From an uncultured Clostridia bacterium (GTDB taxonomy: Bacteria > Bacillota > Clostridia > Christensenellales > Borkfalkiaceae): a stretch of DNA of 22,035 nucleotides. Both the position numbers and the translations under genes were made by a program. The stretch spans positions 1 to 22,035 of the forward strand of contig CAJGCN010000009.1 in assembly GCA_904501815.1 (NCBI GenBank). The letters are read 5' to 3'. This document shows, piece by piece, positions 1-7,578 of this stretch. Below the pieces are notes generated by a model that was given only the letters and a program-made list of their open reading frames with translations, was not told the origin of the DNA and did not search any database. How positions within the stretch are numbered: the first letter of the stretch is position 1; each line of letters begins with the position of its first letter.

Positions 1-453
1 CGTCACTAAAATCCCGATCGTGGAGTGTTCTTTGATGACTTTTTCCGTACCCAAAGTAGCCGCTTCTTCGAATGGAATAGGTTCGTCTTTCCACGCCGTT
101 TTCACAAGTCTTGGCGCGCCGTCTTCTTCAAAACCGCTTGCACCTTGCACGGAAAACCCAACGCAATCCACGAGCCGAACCGCCGCTTCCGCCCCTTTCG
201 CCACGCTGATTTTTGCTGCTTTTGCGGGCACAAACTTCGGCTCGGTGGTCATTACGGTACGCCCCGACGCAGATTGCGGTAATTCGTCCGTCATCACAGC
301 TCTTTGCAACGGCTCGGCTGACGGAATTACCATCTTTTCCATAAAACGCTTGATAAAAGTTGATTTTCCCGTGCGTACGGGTCCGACTACTCCTATGTAA
401 ATATCGCCGTTCGTGCGGCTTGCAATATCTTCGTAGACGCTATAATTTTCCAT
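1..453 (-). CDS. spoIVA: Stage IV sporulation protein A, N-terminal part (cut by window edge)
   Basis: SpoIVA is the ATPase that polymerises on the forespore surface and forms the base layer of the spore coat. The minus strand reads open from ATG at 453 to the window edge, giving 151 residues. These match the start of the family closely: a GDIYIGVVG stretch, a P-loop GPVRTGKST at residues 24-32, the DELPQSASG and TVMTTEPKFVP blocks (about 57-76), LVDCVGF (95-100) with the Walker B Asp, and the block EPIPFEEAATLGTEKVIKEH (124-143). Bacillus SpoIVA is about 492 residues, so roughly two thirds lies to the left of the window. A strong ribosome site (AAGGGAGG) sits just before the ATG. The gene follows the hslO operon, separated by a terminator, and has its own sigma-E-like promoter. 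The identification rests on remembered family sequence and is firm. Confidence 0.96.
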   Translation of the reverse strand, partial: MENYSVYEDIASRTNGDIYIGVVGPVRTGKSTFIKRFMEKMVIPSAEPLQRAVMTDELPQSASGRTVMTTEPKFVPAKAAKISVAKGAEAAVRLVDCVGFSVQGASGFEEDGAPRLVKTAWKDEPIPFEEAATLGTEKVIKEHSTIGILVT

Positions 454-493
454 CGCGACCTCCCTTCGTCGTTCTTTTTCGTTATTTGCGAAC

Positions 494-540
494 AAAAAAA
501 TCTCCGCATAAAAAACCTCACGGTTTACTATATGCGAAGA
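494..540 (-). terminator. Intrinsic terminator of the hslO-TPR-HEAT operon
   Basis: An imperfect stem pairs 501-510 with 531-540 (one C-A mismatch). A second stem inside it pairs AAACC (513-517) with GGTTT (522-526) around a TCAC loop. In the minus-strand direction the hairpin runs straight into seven T residues (plus-strand A 494-500). It lies 28 bases past the stop codon of the gene ending at 569. Confidence 0.8.
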
Positions 541-555
541 TTAGGTCGTTTATGA
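527..555 (-). promoter_or_regulatory. Candidate sigma-E-type promoter for spoIVA
   Basis: Read on the minus strand, TCATAAA (549-555) is followed by CATATAGT (527-534). The spacing is ATA, 16 nt, then CATA. This fits the known mother-cell sigma-E pattern (ATA, 16-18 nt, CATAYANT), which drives spoIVA in Bacillus. The start point would fall near 520, about 65 nt before the ATG. The -10 element lies inside the stem of the upstream operon's terminator. The match is seen directly; the assignment to sigma-E is inferred. Confidence 0.55.
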
Positions 556-568
556 AAACTATTCGTTT

Positions 569-1408
569 TTAGCTCTTAGGTAAATTACTTTCGGACAAAT
601 CGGGCAACCCGCTCCCCGCCGCTTCCACCGCTAAATAATCTTTATCTTCGGTGAAATCTCGCGGTTCGTTGTATTCCCCGCCCAACGCTTCAATAGCGTA
701 TTTTAATTCCTGGAACTCCACGAAACCGATCGTGGTATCTTCAATGCGTTCTAATAAATAAGGCAACGCGCGCTCGTCGCCGTACGCCGCGAGATAGCTT
801 GAACGCATAGGCAACTGCTCCCCTGCCGTTAAAAAGCTTTCTAAAAGCAAGGAGTAAACCGCTTCGTCGCGCTGTTTTACGCGGGATAAAATTTCCAAAC
901 AATATTCTTGGCAATCCCCGTTTTTATATAAATCAAACACCCTTTCTTTGACTTTATCGGCGTTTAATTTAAAAAATTCTACCGCGTCGTTTTGAATATC
1001 CGCGTTTAAACGGTCTTCTTTGATAATAGTGAAATACTTATCGAACGCCCGTTCGTCGTCGGCAATTAAATTCATGGCGTAAGAAACCGTCGCTTCGTCT
1101 TGGCTGTCTAAAAGGGGCAATAAGGCGGGAACGGCATCACGGGTTTCTATCTCTGCGCATAAAAATTCAGGCACGGGTACGTCTTGCAACAAATGCTCGG
1201 AAAGAATTTCCGCAAGCTCCGTTTCCGTCATTTTCGCATAGTATTCTTTGGGCGTACATTTGATTTTCGATACGTAAGTATCCCCGAATTTTTTATAAAG
1301 ACGGGGAATAATTTCTTCCCATTGCTTTTCGGTGTGTTTTTCCTTATTTTCTTCGATATATTTTGCGAGTTTTTCGTCGAACATTCCGTCGAAATCAATA
1401 AGTTTCAT
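569..1408 (-). CDS. HEAT-like helical-repeat protein of unknown function
   Basis: I do not recognise this 279-residue protein. It is acidic, with no signal peptide and no membrane segment. From about residue 85 to 245 it is built from repeated helix pairs with a HEAT look: AVPALLPLLDSQDEATVSYA, YCLEILSRVKQRDEAVYSLL and ALPYLLERIEDTTIGFVEF. The N-terminal 80 residues are also helical and charged. The start codon lies inside the end of the upstream TPR gene (14-base overlap), so translation is probably coupled. It is the last gene before the operon terminator. The pairing of a HEAT-like and a TPR protein suggests two scaffold proteins that act together, but no catalytic motif is visible and the function is open. 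Confidence 0.85.
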   Translation of the reverse strand: MKLIDFDGMFDEKLAKYIEENKEKHTEKQWEEIIPRLYKKFGDTYVSKIKCTPKEYYAKMTETELAEILSEHLLQDVPVPEFLCAEIETRDAVPALLPLLDSQDEATVSYAMNLIADDERAFDKYFTIIKEDRLNADIQNDAVEFFKLNADKVKERVFDLYKNGDCQEYCLEILSRVKQRDEAVYSLLLESFLTAGEQLPMRSSYLAAYGDERALPYLLERIEDTTIGFVEFQELKYAIEALGGEYNEPRDFTEDKDYLAVEAAGSGLPDLSESNLPKS

Positions 1409-3116
1409 AGTCCTTTTCCTCTCTCGTAGTCTGTTTATTTTCTTGCGCTACGCTCTCGCCAAAAGAAAGCAACGCGCGCACTTTTTCGGGGTTCGCTTCA
1501 AAAGCTTTGGAAATTTGTTCGATATCTTTTCCAAGCTCTTTTAACCCGCTTAAAAAATAGACAGCGCAAGCGACATCGTCGCTACTTTCAATTAACTCCA
1601 AGCGTTCGCTTGCTTGCAAATCACGGTATAATTTTTCCGTCGCTATTTTTAATTTTTTCGGGTACGTTTCGTTGACTGCAATAAATTTCGAAGCGAGTTT
1701 TGCATAGCCTTCAATAAATTTCTTGCGTTTTTTTCTGCCGATTTCCACCTTTAACAAACGTACTTTTCGATAGATATTGCAAAGCACTAACCCAAACGTA
1801 GCGTTTTCGTTTCGTTCGAGCAACATTCTCAGCGTTTCTATTTTTAACACGTCAAGAACTTCGCAATCAAGTAAAACGTCCCTAAGGAAAGCATTTGCAG
1901 ACGTATACACGGCGATTGCTAACGCTAAATACTGCAAATCGTGGTCAGCTCCGTCCATTTCGTCGAAACACCAACGGAAAAGCCCGTCGCTTTGCGCAAT
2001 CTCGCCAAACAGCTCAGCTTCTTCTTTCGTCATTTTGGCAATCTGCGTTAACAGCTCGCATCTGCGCACCCGCTCTTCTTCGGGTACACGGTAAAAATAG
2101 GTAAATTCGGGGATTGGATCGCCTTTATGCCATTCTTTCAGCCGTTCTAAATAATATTTCGCTACGGCAGCGTCGGGATAAATAGTGCAGAGCCGTTCAA
2201 AATCTTCCGCCGCTTCTTTTAAATACCCGCTTTTTGCCGCCGCAACCGCCCGAAAATATAACATTCTGCCGTCGTACGGCATATCCTTTTCCAAATCCCG
2301 AAACTTTTGATACGCGGCTTGATGCAAACCGTTTTCACAGCATACGGTCGCAACTTTATAAATATCGTCTGCGTTTTCCTGCTTACCGTCTACGAGTTTT
2401 TGCGCAAGCTCTAAGCTTTTTTCTCTTTCGTCTTGTTCCAAATACGCCGCGCAAAGGGTAGACGAAGCTTGCACATTCTCGGGATACTCCCGTAAAATAT
2501 CCAAACAAATTTGTTCCGCCTTGTTCGCCCGCTCGGAAAGAAGATAGGCAACCGCTTGCAATTCTTGCGCGCGAACGTATTCTTTCGAGCCTTTCGCAAC
2601 CTTTGACAAATAGTTTATCGCTCTCTCGCAATCTCCGTTTTTAAGCGCAAAAGAGCCTATTTCCAGCTCTTTGGAATAATCGGCTTTTTCGGGCGGATAC
2701 ACGAAACGGAAACGGTCTTTTTTCTTCACCGAAAAAGTTTCGGCTATTTCGTATTTCGTTTCGTCGGGCAAAGAATCGTCTACGTCGATTAACTGATTAT
2801 AATAATACGCTGATTGACTGTCGTTCCCCATATTCAAATAATTAACCGCTAATCCTTCGTAGATATCGGGTAAATCTTCCACGCTACTTTCATCTAAAAA
2901 CTTATACCAAAAATTGAGCGCAGAAGAATATAAGCCCATATTCTCGTAGATGTCGGCAAGACGGGTATACACGTCGCCGTCCCCGCCGAACCCGTCGTAT
3001 TGTTTATACGCAAAACGAAGGGCGGAAACATAGTTCCCGTCGTTAAAATATTTATCTGCCATACGCCCGAAACGGTCGTAGCTAAAATCTATTTTTTTCG
3101 TTTTACGAGTTTCCAT
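1395..3116 (-). CDS. Large tetratricopeptide-repeat (TPR) protein
   Basis: A 573-residue cytoplasmic protein; no signal peptide or membrane segment is seen. TPR-like helix pairs run from about residue 15 to 330. Examples are YFNDGNYVSALRFAYKQY, YENMGLYSSALNFWYKFL, YLNMGNDSQSAYYYNQLI, ALKNGDCERAINYLSKVA, YLEQDEREKSLELAQKLV and AAKSGYLKEAAEDFERLC. The rest (about 340-573) is helical without clear repeats and has a basic patch near 455-475 (GRKKRKKFIEGY). TPR arrays bind other proteins, so this is probably a scaffold or adaptor. It sits 15 bases after hslO and overlaps the HEAT-like gene by 14 bases. No enzyme domain is visible, and I cannot name a partner beyond its operon neighbours. Confidence 0.88.
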   Translation of the reverse strand: METRKTKKIDFSYDRFGRMADKYFNDGNYVSALRFAYKQYDGFGGDGDVYTRLADIYENMGLYSSALNFWYKFLDESSVEDLPDIYEGLAVNYLNMGNDSQSAYYYNQLIDVDDSLPDETKYEIAETFSVKKKDRFRFVYPPEKADYSKELEIGSFALKNGDCERAINYLSKVAKGSKEYVRAQELQAVAYLLSERANKAEQICLDILREYPENVQASSTLCAAYLEQDEREKSLELAQKLVDGKQENADDIYKVATVCCENGLHQAAYQKFRDLEKDMPYDGRMLYFRAVAAAKSGYLKEAAEDFERLCTIYPDAAVAKYYLERLKEWHKGDPIPEFTYFYRVPEEERVRRCELLTQIAKMTKEEAELFGEIAQSDGLFRWCFDEMDGADHDLQYLALAIAVYTSANAFLRDVLLDCEVLDVLKIETLRMLLERNENATFGLVLCNIYRKVRLLKVEIGRKKRKKFIEGYAKLASKFIAVNETYPKKLKIATEKLYRDLQASERLELIESSDDVACAVYFLSGLKELGKDIEQISKAFEANPEKVRALLSFGESVAQENKQTTREEKDYETY

Positions 3117-3131
3117 AGCTAATCCTTTCGT

Positions 3132-3971
3132 TTACCGACCGGAAAAAATCCCGTCTATATCTTCTTCCTTGAACACGTAATCGGTGTTGCAGTAATGACA
3201 ATGCGCTTTCAGCTCTCCGTCTTCTTGAACGATACGGCGCATTTCCGCTTCCCCTAAAGACGTGAGTACTTCTGCCAAATATTCCCTTGAACAATGGCAT
3301 TGATACACCGCGTTTTTCCATTCGATTTTCTTCCCGTCTATTGAAAAACGCTCTTGTAAGCCGTTGATTCCCTTTTCTTCCATTTCCGCCGTAAGCGCGC
3401 GCAACGCTTCCCCTTTCGGAAGCTCTTCCACTGCTTTTTCGTCGGCAAAAGGCAAGGGTTGCAACACGCAAATCCCCGCAAACGCTAACTCGTCGTTTTC
3501 GTTAAAACGCACGGAAGAGCCGATAAACGTCGGGAGTTGTTCGCTAATACGGTAATATTCTTCAAACGCTTCGTCTACGTTCATTTTCTCGTAGGCGCAA
3601 GACCCCACGAACGGACGGGCGTAGCCGTCGTCGCGCACCACCGTCAAAGAACCGCTTTCACCAAGCAAAGACTGCTCGTTTCCGTTTGCGTTCGGCTCGT
3701 CGATATACCCCCGCAAATGCATTGCAAAATCACCTGAAACACCGATAGAGCCGCCTGCGCCGTTCCCTTTTAAAGAAACGGAAATTTGACCTTTTTTTTC
3801 TTTGAGCGCCGCGCTCATAAACGCCACACAGGAAAGTACTTTTCCAAGCGTAGTCGCCGCGCTTTTCGAAAGATGATGAAGTTGTATGCCTTTCTTTACG
3901 AGCTCCGTCGTATCGATAGCCGTAAGGGAAACTTGATCGTTTAAAATCAAGCAACGAAGTGTGTTTTTCAT
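3132..3971 (-). CDS. hslO: Redox-regulated holdase chaperone Hsp33
   Basis: Hsp33 is a cytoplasmic holdase that is switched on by oxidation and binds unfolding proteins under oxidative stress. The 279-residue length is typical. The C-terminal zinc switch is complete: a CxC pair at C225 and C227 (YQCHCSREYL) and a CxxC pair at C258 and C261 (HCHYCNTDY). Those four thiols hold zinc when reduced and form disulfides when oxidised. The N-terminal domain shows family landmarks such as KGIQLHHLSKSAATTLGKVL, LKGNGAGGSIGVSGDFAMHLRGYIDE and the block GFARPFVG-like 'GYARPFVGSC'. It starts 7 bases after the methyltransferase stop and precedes the TPR gene by 15 bases, in the middle of a five-gene unit. 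Confidence 0.96.
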   Translation of the reverse strand: MKNTLRCLILNDQVSLTAIDTTELVKKGIQLHHLSKSAATTLGKVLSCVAFMSAALKEKKGQISVSLKGNGAGGSIGVSGDFAMHLRGYIDEPNANGNEQSLLGESGSLTVVRDDGYARPFVGSCAYEKMNVDEAFEEYYRISEQLPTFIGSSVRFNENDELAFAGICVLQPLPFADEKAVEELPKGEALRALTAEMEEKGINGLQERFSIDGKKIEWKNAVYQCHCSREYLAEVLTSLGEAEMRRIVQEDGELKAHCHYCNTDYVFKEEDIDGIFSGR

Positions 3972-3978
3972 AACGGTT

Positions 3979-4713
3979 TTATCCTTTTTGCGCCCAAAAA
4001 CAAATACGGTCGCTTTGCGTTTTTTCTTCGCCTAAATGTCCTTCTACTTTGATAAGTTCAAAGCCCGTTTCTTCAAGCAAAGCAAGAATTTCTTCTTCCT
4101 TATATATATACTGTACGTGTTGCTCGTCCCGTCTTGAATAGTCGCCGTTAGCGTTTTTCACAAACAAAGAAACGTCGAGCGTTGCCTTTTCGCCATCTAC
4201 GCGGTTAAAGGAAATATAGGTGATATCTTCTCTATCGTCAACGGAAACAGTATCTGCAATCTTTTCGCGAAACTTTCGCTCCGAGCTGATATCAAAGAAA
4301 AATATCCCCTTTTTATTTAACGCAGAACGAACGTTTTTAAACGCTAAACGCAATTTTTCTTTTGGAATATAATTCACACAATCGTTAATTGCGCTAACAA
4401 AATCAAAACGGGCGGGTAATTTAATCTTCGTAATATCTCCAAGAATATATTCCCCGCGCAAGCCTTCTTTACGGGCTTGTTCTTGCGCGTAGCCTAACAT
4501 TTGCGCAGATACGTCAAGCCCCGTCGTTTGATATCCTGCTTTTTGAAAAGCACGGGTAAACCAACCGCCCCCGCAACCGACGTCTAAGCCTGTTGACAAG
4601 GGATACTTTTTTAAATGCAAAATTAAATACTGCGACCATTTTTCATAGTCGCAGTCGTCGTTCAGATATTCAAACCATTTGGCAAGCTCCGCATACGCGT
4701 TGTTCCTTTCCAT
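3979..4713 (-). CDS. Class I SAM-dependent methyltransferase, substrate unknown
   Basis: A 244-residue soluble protein with a Rossmann-type methyltransferase fold. Motif I is LDVGCGGG (43-50). An acidic residue after beta-2 (GLDVSAQM, D67) should bind the ribose of S-adenosylmethionine. GDITKIKLP (92-100) and FDFVSAINDCVNYI (103-116) form the motif II-III region. The C-terminal half has the beta hairpins common in small-molecule methyltransferases, but nothing in it fixes the substrate. A good ribosome site (GGGAAGGAG) precedes the ATG, with a short GC hairpin (4725-4741) just upstream. It lies between a membrane protein and hslO in one transcription unit. It could modify a metabolite, a quinone-like molecule or a protein; the sequence does not decide. 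Confidence 0.9.
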   Translation of the reverse strand: MERNNAYAELAKWFEYLNDDCDYEKWSQYLILHLKKYPLSTGLDVGCGGGWFTRAFQKAGYQTTGLDVSAQMLGYAQEQARKEGLRGEYILGDITKIKLPARFDFVSAINDCVNYIPKEKLRLAFKNVRSALNKKGIFFFDISSERKFREKIADTVSVDDREDITYISFNRVDGEKATLDVSLFVKNANGDYSRRDEQHVQYIYKEEEILALLEETGFELIKVEGHLGEEKTQSDRICFWAQKG

Positions 4714-4757
4714 ACGGCTCCTTCCCGCCGCTGCTTGGCGGTTTCGTAAAAATATAC

Positions 4758-6047
4758 TTATTGACCGAGCATTTTCGGCGGTTTACGCTTTTTGCGTTTG
4801 CCTTTCGCGTCTTCTTCCTGCAACGCCTTTTCGCGCTCGTCGAATTTTTTATTGTATTCCACGTATTTCAAATCGTTCTTATGCTCTTCTGCGTACGCTT
4901 CGGTATCCTGCGCGATATTTTGTTTACTTTCGCGTAAGCGCTTCAAGTCTTCACGAGTGAAAGACGTGGGAAGCTCGTAAACTTGCAAATCGTCGTCAAT
5001 CGGTTTAATCGGGCGAGCGATCAAGCGGGATCTACCCGCAGCCAAAATAGCCCGTTCGTATTCGATTGCAGCCGCACTTTCCCCTTCAAGCGAAGAAGAA
5101 CCGTCTTTGTTATAGATACCCCTGCCCACTCTCGCGCCTTCGATTTTCGGGTTGATATATTTATCGAATACCCATTGCGCAAAATCCAGCCATACGAGTA
5201 AAACAAACGAAAAGCTGAAAAGAATTACGAAGACGATCGCAAGCATCATAAAGAAGCTACCGCCGAATAAGAACAAAATAAACGGCAACAGCGCGATTGC
5301 TCCGAAGAAAATCGTTTGGGGAAGAGTACCGAGCATAATCAAGAAAGAATTTTTCATCAATACGAAAAATTTCTGTTCGTAGTTTACCCCGAGCGCAATC
5401 ATCCAAAAGGACATTAACCCCACAACCACGATTAATACGTAGCTAAACGCTTCGGAGATATTAAACCATACTTCTTGCGCAGTGCTTACGTCGGCAATCG
5501 CCAACGAAAACTCAGAGAAATTGATAAGGGTCATAGAAAGGGTTAAAACGAGCGTAAAGAACATACTCGTTTGCAACGCGTTTTTATAATTGAGTTTAAC
5601 CCCGCGCCAAAAGTCGTTCGCGACGAATACACCTTCCGTCCAAATCATATTACGGATAACGTACATACCCCCTGCAAGGCCAACCGAAGCGATAAACATA
5701 GAGATAATCACGGCTAAATACGCCAACATATCCGTTTGCAAGGTGAGCATTTCCGCAAGACCTTGCAGATTCGGCGCAGCGGGATAACCTACCGTCAGAT
5801 TTGCCCCGAAAGGATAAATAATACCGTTGCTTTCGCCGATCATCATTCTAACGACGATAATCGCGATTAAAGGAACGAAGAATAATAAAATCAACAAATT
5901 GATTTTTACGATTTTGCCGAAGTTGCCTTTGAATACGTCCCAGAACAACTGCCAGCGATTTGTGGGCAAAGTACTTCTTGCGTATTCTTCGCTTTTTTCT
6001 TTGCCTTCGAGCATACGGGTAATAAACCCTTTCTTTTGTTGCGCCAT
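4758..6047 (-). CDS. Six-helix membrane protein with charged C-terminal tail (YesL/DUF624-like)
   Basis: A 429-residue integral membrane protein and the first gene of its operon. Hydrophobic helices are visible near residues 48-69, 108-131, 159-177, 200-220, 236-260 and 264-288. A cytoplasmic N-terminal segment holds the block LPTNRWQLFWDVFKGNFGKI before the first helix. Residues about 290-429 are hydrophilic and very rich in Lys and Glu, ending KGKRKKRKPP, probably a cytoplasmic tail with helical segments. The layout, and the phrase DFWRGVKLNYKNALQTSMFF, recall YesL/DUF624 membrane proteins, but this is a resemblance only. A ribosome site (TTGGAG) precedes the ATG. There is no transporter signature or catalytic motif, and the function is unknown. 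Confidence 0.85.
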   Translation of the reverse strand: MAQQKKGFITRMLEGKEKSEEYARSTLPTNRWQLFWDVFKGNFGKIVKINLLILLFFVPLIAIIVVRMMIGESNGIIYPFGANLTVGYPAAPNLQGLAEMLTLQTDMLAYLAVIISMFIASVGLAGGMYVIRNMIWTEGVFVANDFWRGVKLNYKNALQTSMFFTLVLTLSMTLINFSEFSLAIADVSTAQEVWFNISEAFSYVLIVVVGLMSFWMIALGVNYEQKFFVLMKNSFLIMLGTLPQTIFFGAIALLPFILFLFGGSFFMMLAIVFVILFSFSFVLLVWLDFAQWVFDKYINPKIEGARVGRGIYNKDGSSSLEGESAAAIEYERAILAAGRSRLIARPIKPIDDDLQVYELPTSFTREDLKRLRESKQNIAQDTEAYAEEHKNDLKYVEYNKKFDEREKALQEEDAKGKRKKRKPPKMLGQ

Positions 6048-6109
6048 TTTCTAACTCCAAAATTTGAAAAAGCCAAACGCTTTTTTCGTTTTTATTTTTT
6101 ATCCATTCT

Positions 6110-6138
6110 ATTTTACTACAAATTTAAGATAATTTCAA
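6110..6138 (-). promoter_or_regulatory. Promoter of the membrane protein-methyltransferase-hslO operon
   Basis: Minus strand: TTGAAA (plus 6133-6138), a 17-base spacer, then TAAAAT (plus 6110-6115). This is close to the housekeeping sigma-A consensus. The start would fall near 6103, about 55 bases before the ATG at 6047. It is divergent from the asd promoter 50 bases away. Confidence 0.75.
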
Positions 6139-6187
6139 GGAAATTGCAAGAAAATTTAAAATAAAATTTCGAAGTTATGAAAATTCT

Positions 6188-6216
6188 TTGACTTTTTTAC
6201 AAGAATATGATAAAAT
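6188..6216 (+). promoter_or_regulatory. Promoter of the asd-dapA-dapB operon
   Basis: TTGACT (6188-6193), a 17-base spacer and TAAAAT (6211-6216), with a TG at 6208-6209 that makes an extended -10. The start near 6222-6224 places the lysine riboswitch at the very 5' end of the transcript, as expected. Confidence 0.85.
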
Positions 6217-6225
6217 ACACTTGTC

Positions 6226-6401
6226 AAATAGAGGAGCGGAAGAACATCAGTACTTTTTGGGTAATGCAAAATACGGAATAATTTTGCTTTGAGCCCAACC
6301 AAAGGAAAGGGTATCTCCGCCGAAGTGCGGAAATATTCCAACCGCGCTGGGCATACGGGAGAATACCCGTATGACTGACACCGTCTTGTGTTGAGCTATT
6401 T
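6226..6401 (+). ncRNA. Lysine riboswitch (L-box) aptamer
   Basis: The leader carries conserved L-box words in order: ATAGAGGAGCGG (6228-6239), CAGTA (6248-6252), GGAAAGG (6304-6310), CTCCGCCGAAG (6315-6325), GCTGGGC (6346-6352) and ACTGACA (6374-6380). Helices can be drawn by hand. P1 pairs AAATAG (6226-6231) with CTATTT (6396-6401). The P2 region holds TTGGG/CCCAA (6257-6261/6294-6298) and GCAAAAT/ATTTTGC (6266-6272/6281-6287). P3 is 6325-6330/6342-6347, P4 is 6352-6359/6366-6373, and P5 is 6378-6381/6388-6391. It sits directly before asd-dapA-dapB, the usual target of this class. Lysine binding should stabilise P1 and allow the terminator at 6435-6464. Confidence 0.95.
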
Positions 6402-6444
6402 ACGAGTTTTAAATACTATCGTAAACTATACTCAAAAGGACGGT
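6380..6444 (+). promoter_or_regulatory. Predicted antiterminator of the lysine riboswitch
   Basis: Three nested helices form one long arm. ACCGTCTT (6380-6387) pairs with AGGACGGT (6437-6444, with one G-U). TTGAG (6391-6395) pairs with CTCAA (6431-6435). TTTACGA (6399-6405) pairs with TCGTAAA (6419-6425). The arm uses up the 3' strand of P1, the P5 loop and the 5' arm of the terminator, so it cannot coexist with the lysine-bound fold. The pairings are seen in the sequence; the switching role is inferred. Confidence 0.75.
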
Positions 6445-6464
6445 TCGCCGTTCTTTCTTTTTAT
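6435..6464 (+). terminator. Riboswitch-controlled intrinsic terminator
   Basis: A 9-bp stem (6435-6443 with 6448-6456, one G-U pair) is closed by a UUCG loop and followed by CTTTTTAT. It lies 30 bases before the asd ATG. Its 5' arm is also claimed by the antiterminator, so it is a conditional attenuator that should act when lysine is abundant. Confidence 0.88.
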
Positions 6465-6493
6465 CGTAAATAATTTTTTAGGAGTTCTATATT

Positions 6494-7573
6494 ATGAAAA
6501 CTTACAACGTTGGCGTTATCGGCGCAACCGGTATGGTTGGACAAAGATTTATGCTTCTTTTGGAAAAGCACCCGCAATTCAACGTCGTCGCTTTGGCGGC
6601 GTCCGCGCGCTCCGCAGGCAAAACCTATGCGGAAGCCGTTGGCAATAAATGGGCGTTTGAAACCCCTATCCCTGCAAAATACCGCGAAATGAAAATTTTA
6701 GATGCGGAAGCAGACAAAGAAGTTATTGCAAAAAATGTGGATTTCGTGTTCTGCGCAGTCAATATGGACAAAGCGAAAATTCGCGCTTTGGAAGAAACGT
6801 ACGCAAAAATGGAAGTACCCGTCGTTTCAAACAACTCCGCGCACCGCTTTACGCCCGACGTGCCTATGATTATTCCCGAAATTAACGACGGGCATTTGGA
6901 AGTTATTTCGGCGCAAAAACAACGTTTGGGCACCAAGCGCGGTTTTATCGCGGTAAAATCCAACTGCTCTTTGCAATCCTACGTACCCCTTTTGCACCCT
7001 TTGAAAAAATACGGAATTAAACAAGCGGCGGTCTGCACCTATCAAGCGATTTCCGGCGCGGGAAAAACTTTCGACACTATGCCTGAAATCCTCGACAACG
7101 TAATCCCCTATATCGGCGGAGAAGAAGAAAAGAGCGAAAAAGAGCCGTTAAAGATTTGGGGTAAGGTGGAAGACGGTGAAATCAAGCTTGCCGAATCGCC
7201 CGTGATTACGGCGCAATGCCTGCGCGTTCCCGTTTCCGACGGGCATACGGCGGCGGTGTTCGTATCTTTTGAAAACAAACCCTCTAAGGAAGAAATTTTA
7301 CAGGCTTGGGCAGATTTTTCAGGCGAACCGCAAAAACTCGGCTTACCTTCTGCCCCTGCACAGTTTATTAAATATTTCGAAGAAGACAACCGTCCGCAAG
7401 CCAAGCTCGACAGAATGGAAGGCAACGGTATGACCGTTTCAGTTGGCAGACTTCGCGAAGATATTTTGTTCGACTATAAATTTATCGGACTTTCCCACAA
7501 CACCTTGCGCGGTGCGGCGGGCGGTGCGGTACTTCTTGCCGAACTTTTAGCCGCAAAAGGTTATTTTGATTAA
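6494..7573 (+). CDS. asd: Aspartate-semialdehyde dehydrogenase (archaeal/fungal-type)
   Basis: Reduces L-aspartyl-4-phosphate to aspartate semialdehyde with NADPH, the branch point toward lysine/diaminopimelate and threonine/methionine. The 359-residue protein starts with a nucleotide-binding loop GATGMVG (10-16). The catalytic Cys is C158 in VKSNCSLQS and the catalytic His is H251 in SDGHTAAV; a YQAISGAG block lies at 183-190. The SNCS motif, length and C-terminal block GRLREDILFDYKFIGLSHNTLRGAAGG fit the archaeal/yeast Hom2-type subfamily better than the Bacillus-type enzyme, which has NPNCST. A ribosome site AGGAG (6480-6484) precedes the ATG. It is the first gene after the lysine riboswitch and is followed by dapA after 40 bases. 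Confidence 0.96.
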   Translation: MKTYNVGVIGATGMVGQRFMLLLEKHPQFNVVALAASARSAGKTYAEAVGNKWAFETPIPAKYREMKILDAEADKEVIAKNVDFVFCAVNMDKAKIRALEETYAKMEVPVVSNNSAHRFTPDVPMIIPEINDGHLEVISAQKQRLGTKRGFIAVKSNCSLQSYVPLLHPLKKYGIKQAAVCTYQAISGAGKTFDTMPEILDNVIPYIGGEEEKSEKEPLKIWGKVEDGEIKLAESPVITAQCLRVPVSDGHTAAVFVSFENKPSKEEILQAWADFSGEPQKLGLPSAPAQFIKYFEEDNRPQAKLDRMEGNGMTVSVGRLREDILFDYKFIGLSHNTLRGAAGGAVLLAELLAAKGYFD

Positions 7574-7578
7574 AAAAA

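Noticed and set aside
6156..6341. 61-residue minus-strand open frame upstream of the membrane-protein gene
   Set aside because: It lies across the asd promoter and the lysine riboswitch, has no ribosome site and is explained by the RNA structure.
6388..6648. 86-residue plus-strand open frame as a possible leader peptide
   Set aside because: It overlaps the antiterminator, the terminator and the first 150 bases of asd in another frame. The riboswitch explains the leader without a peptide.
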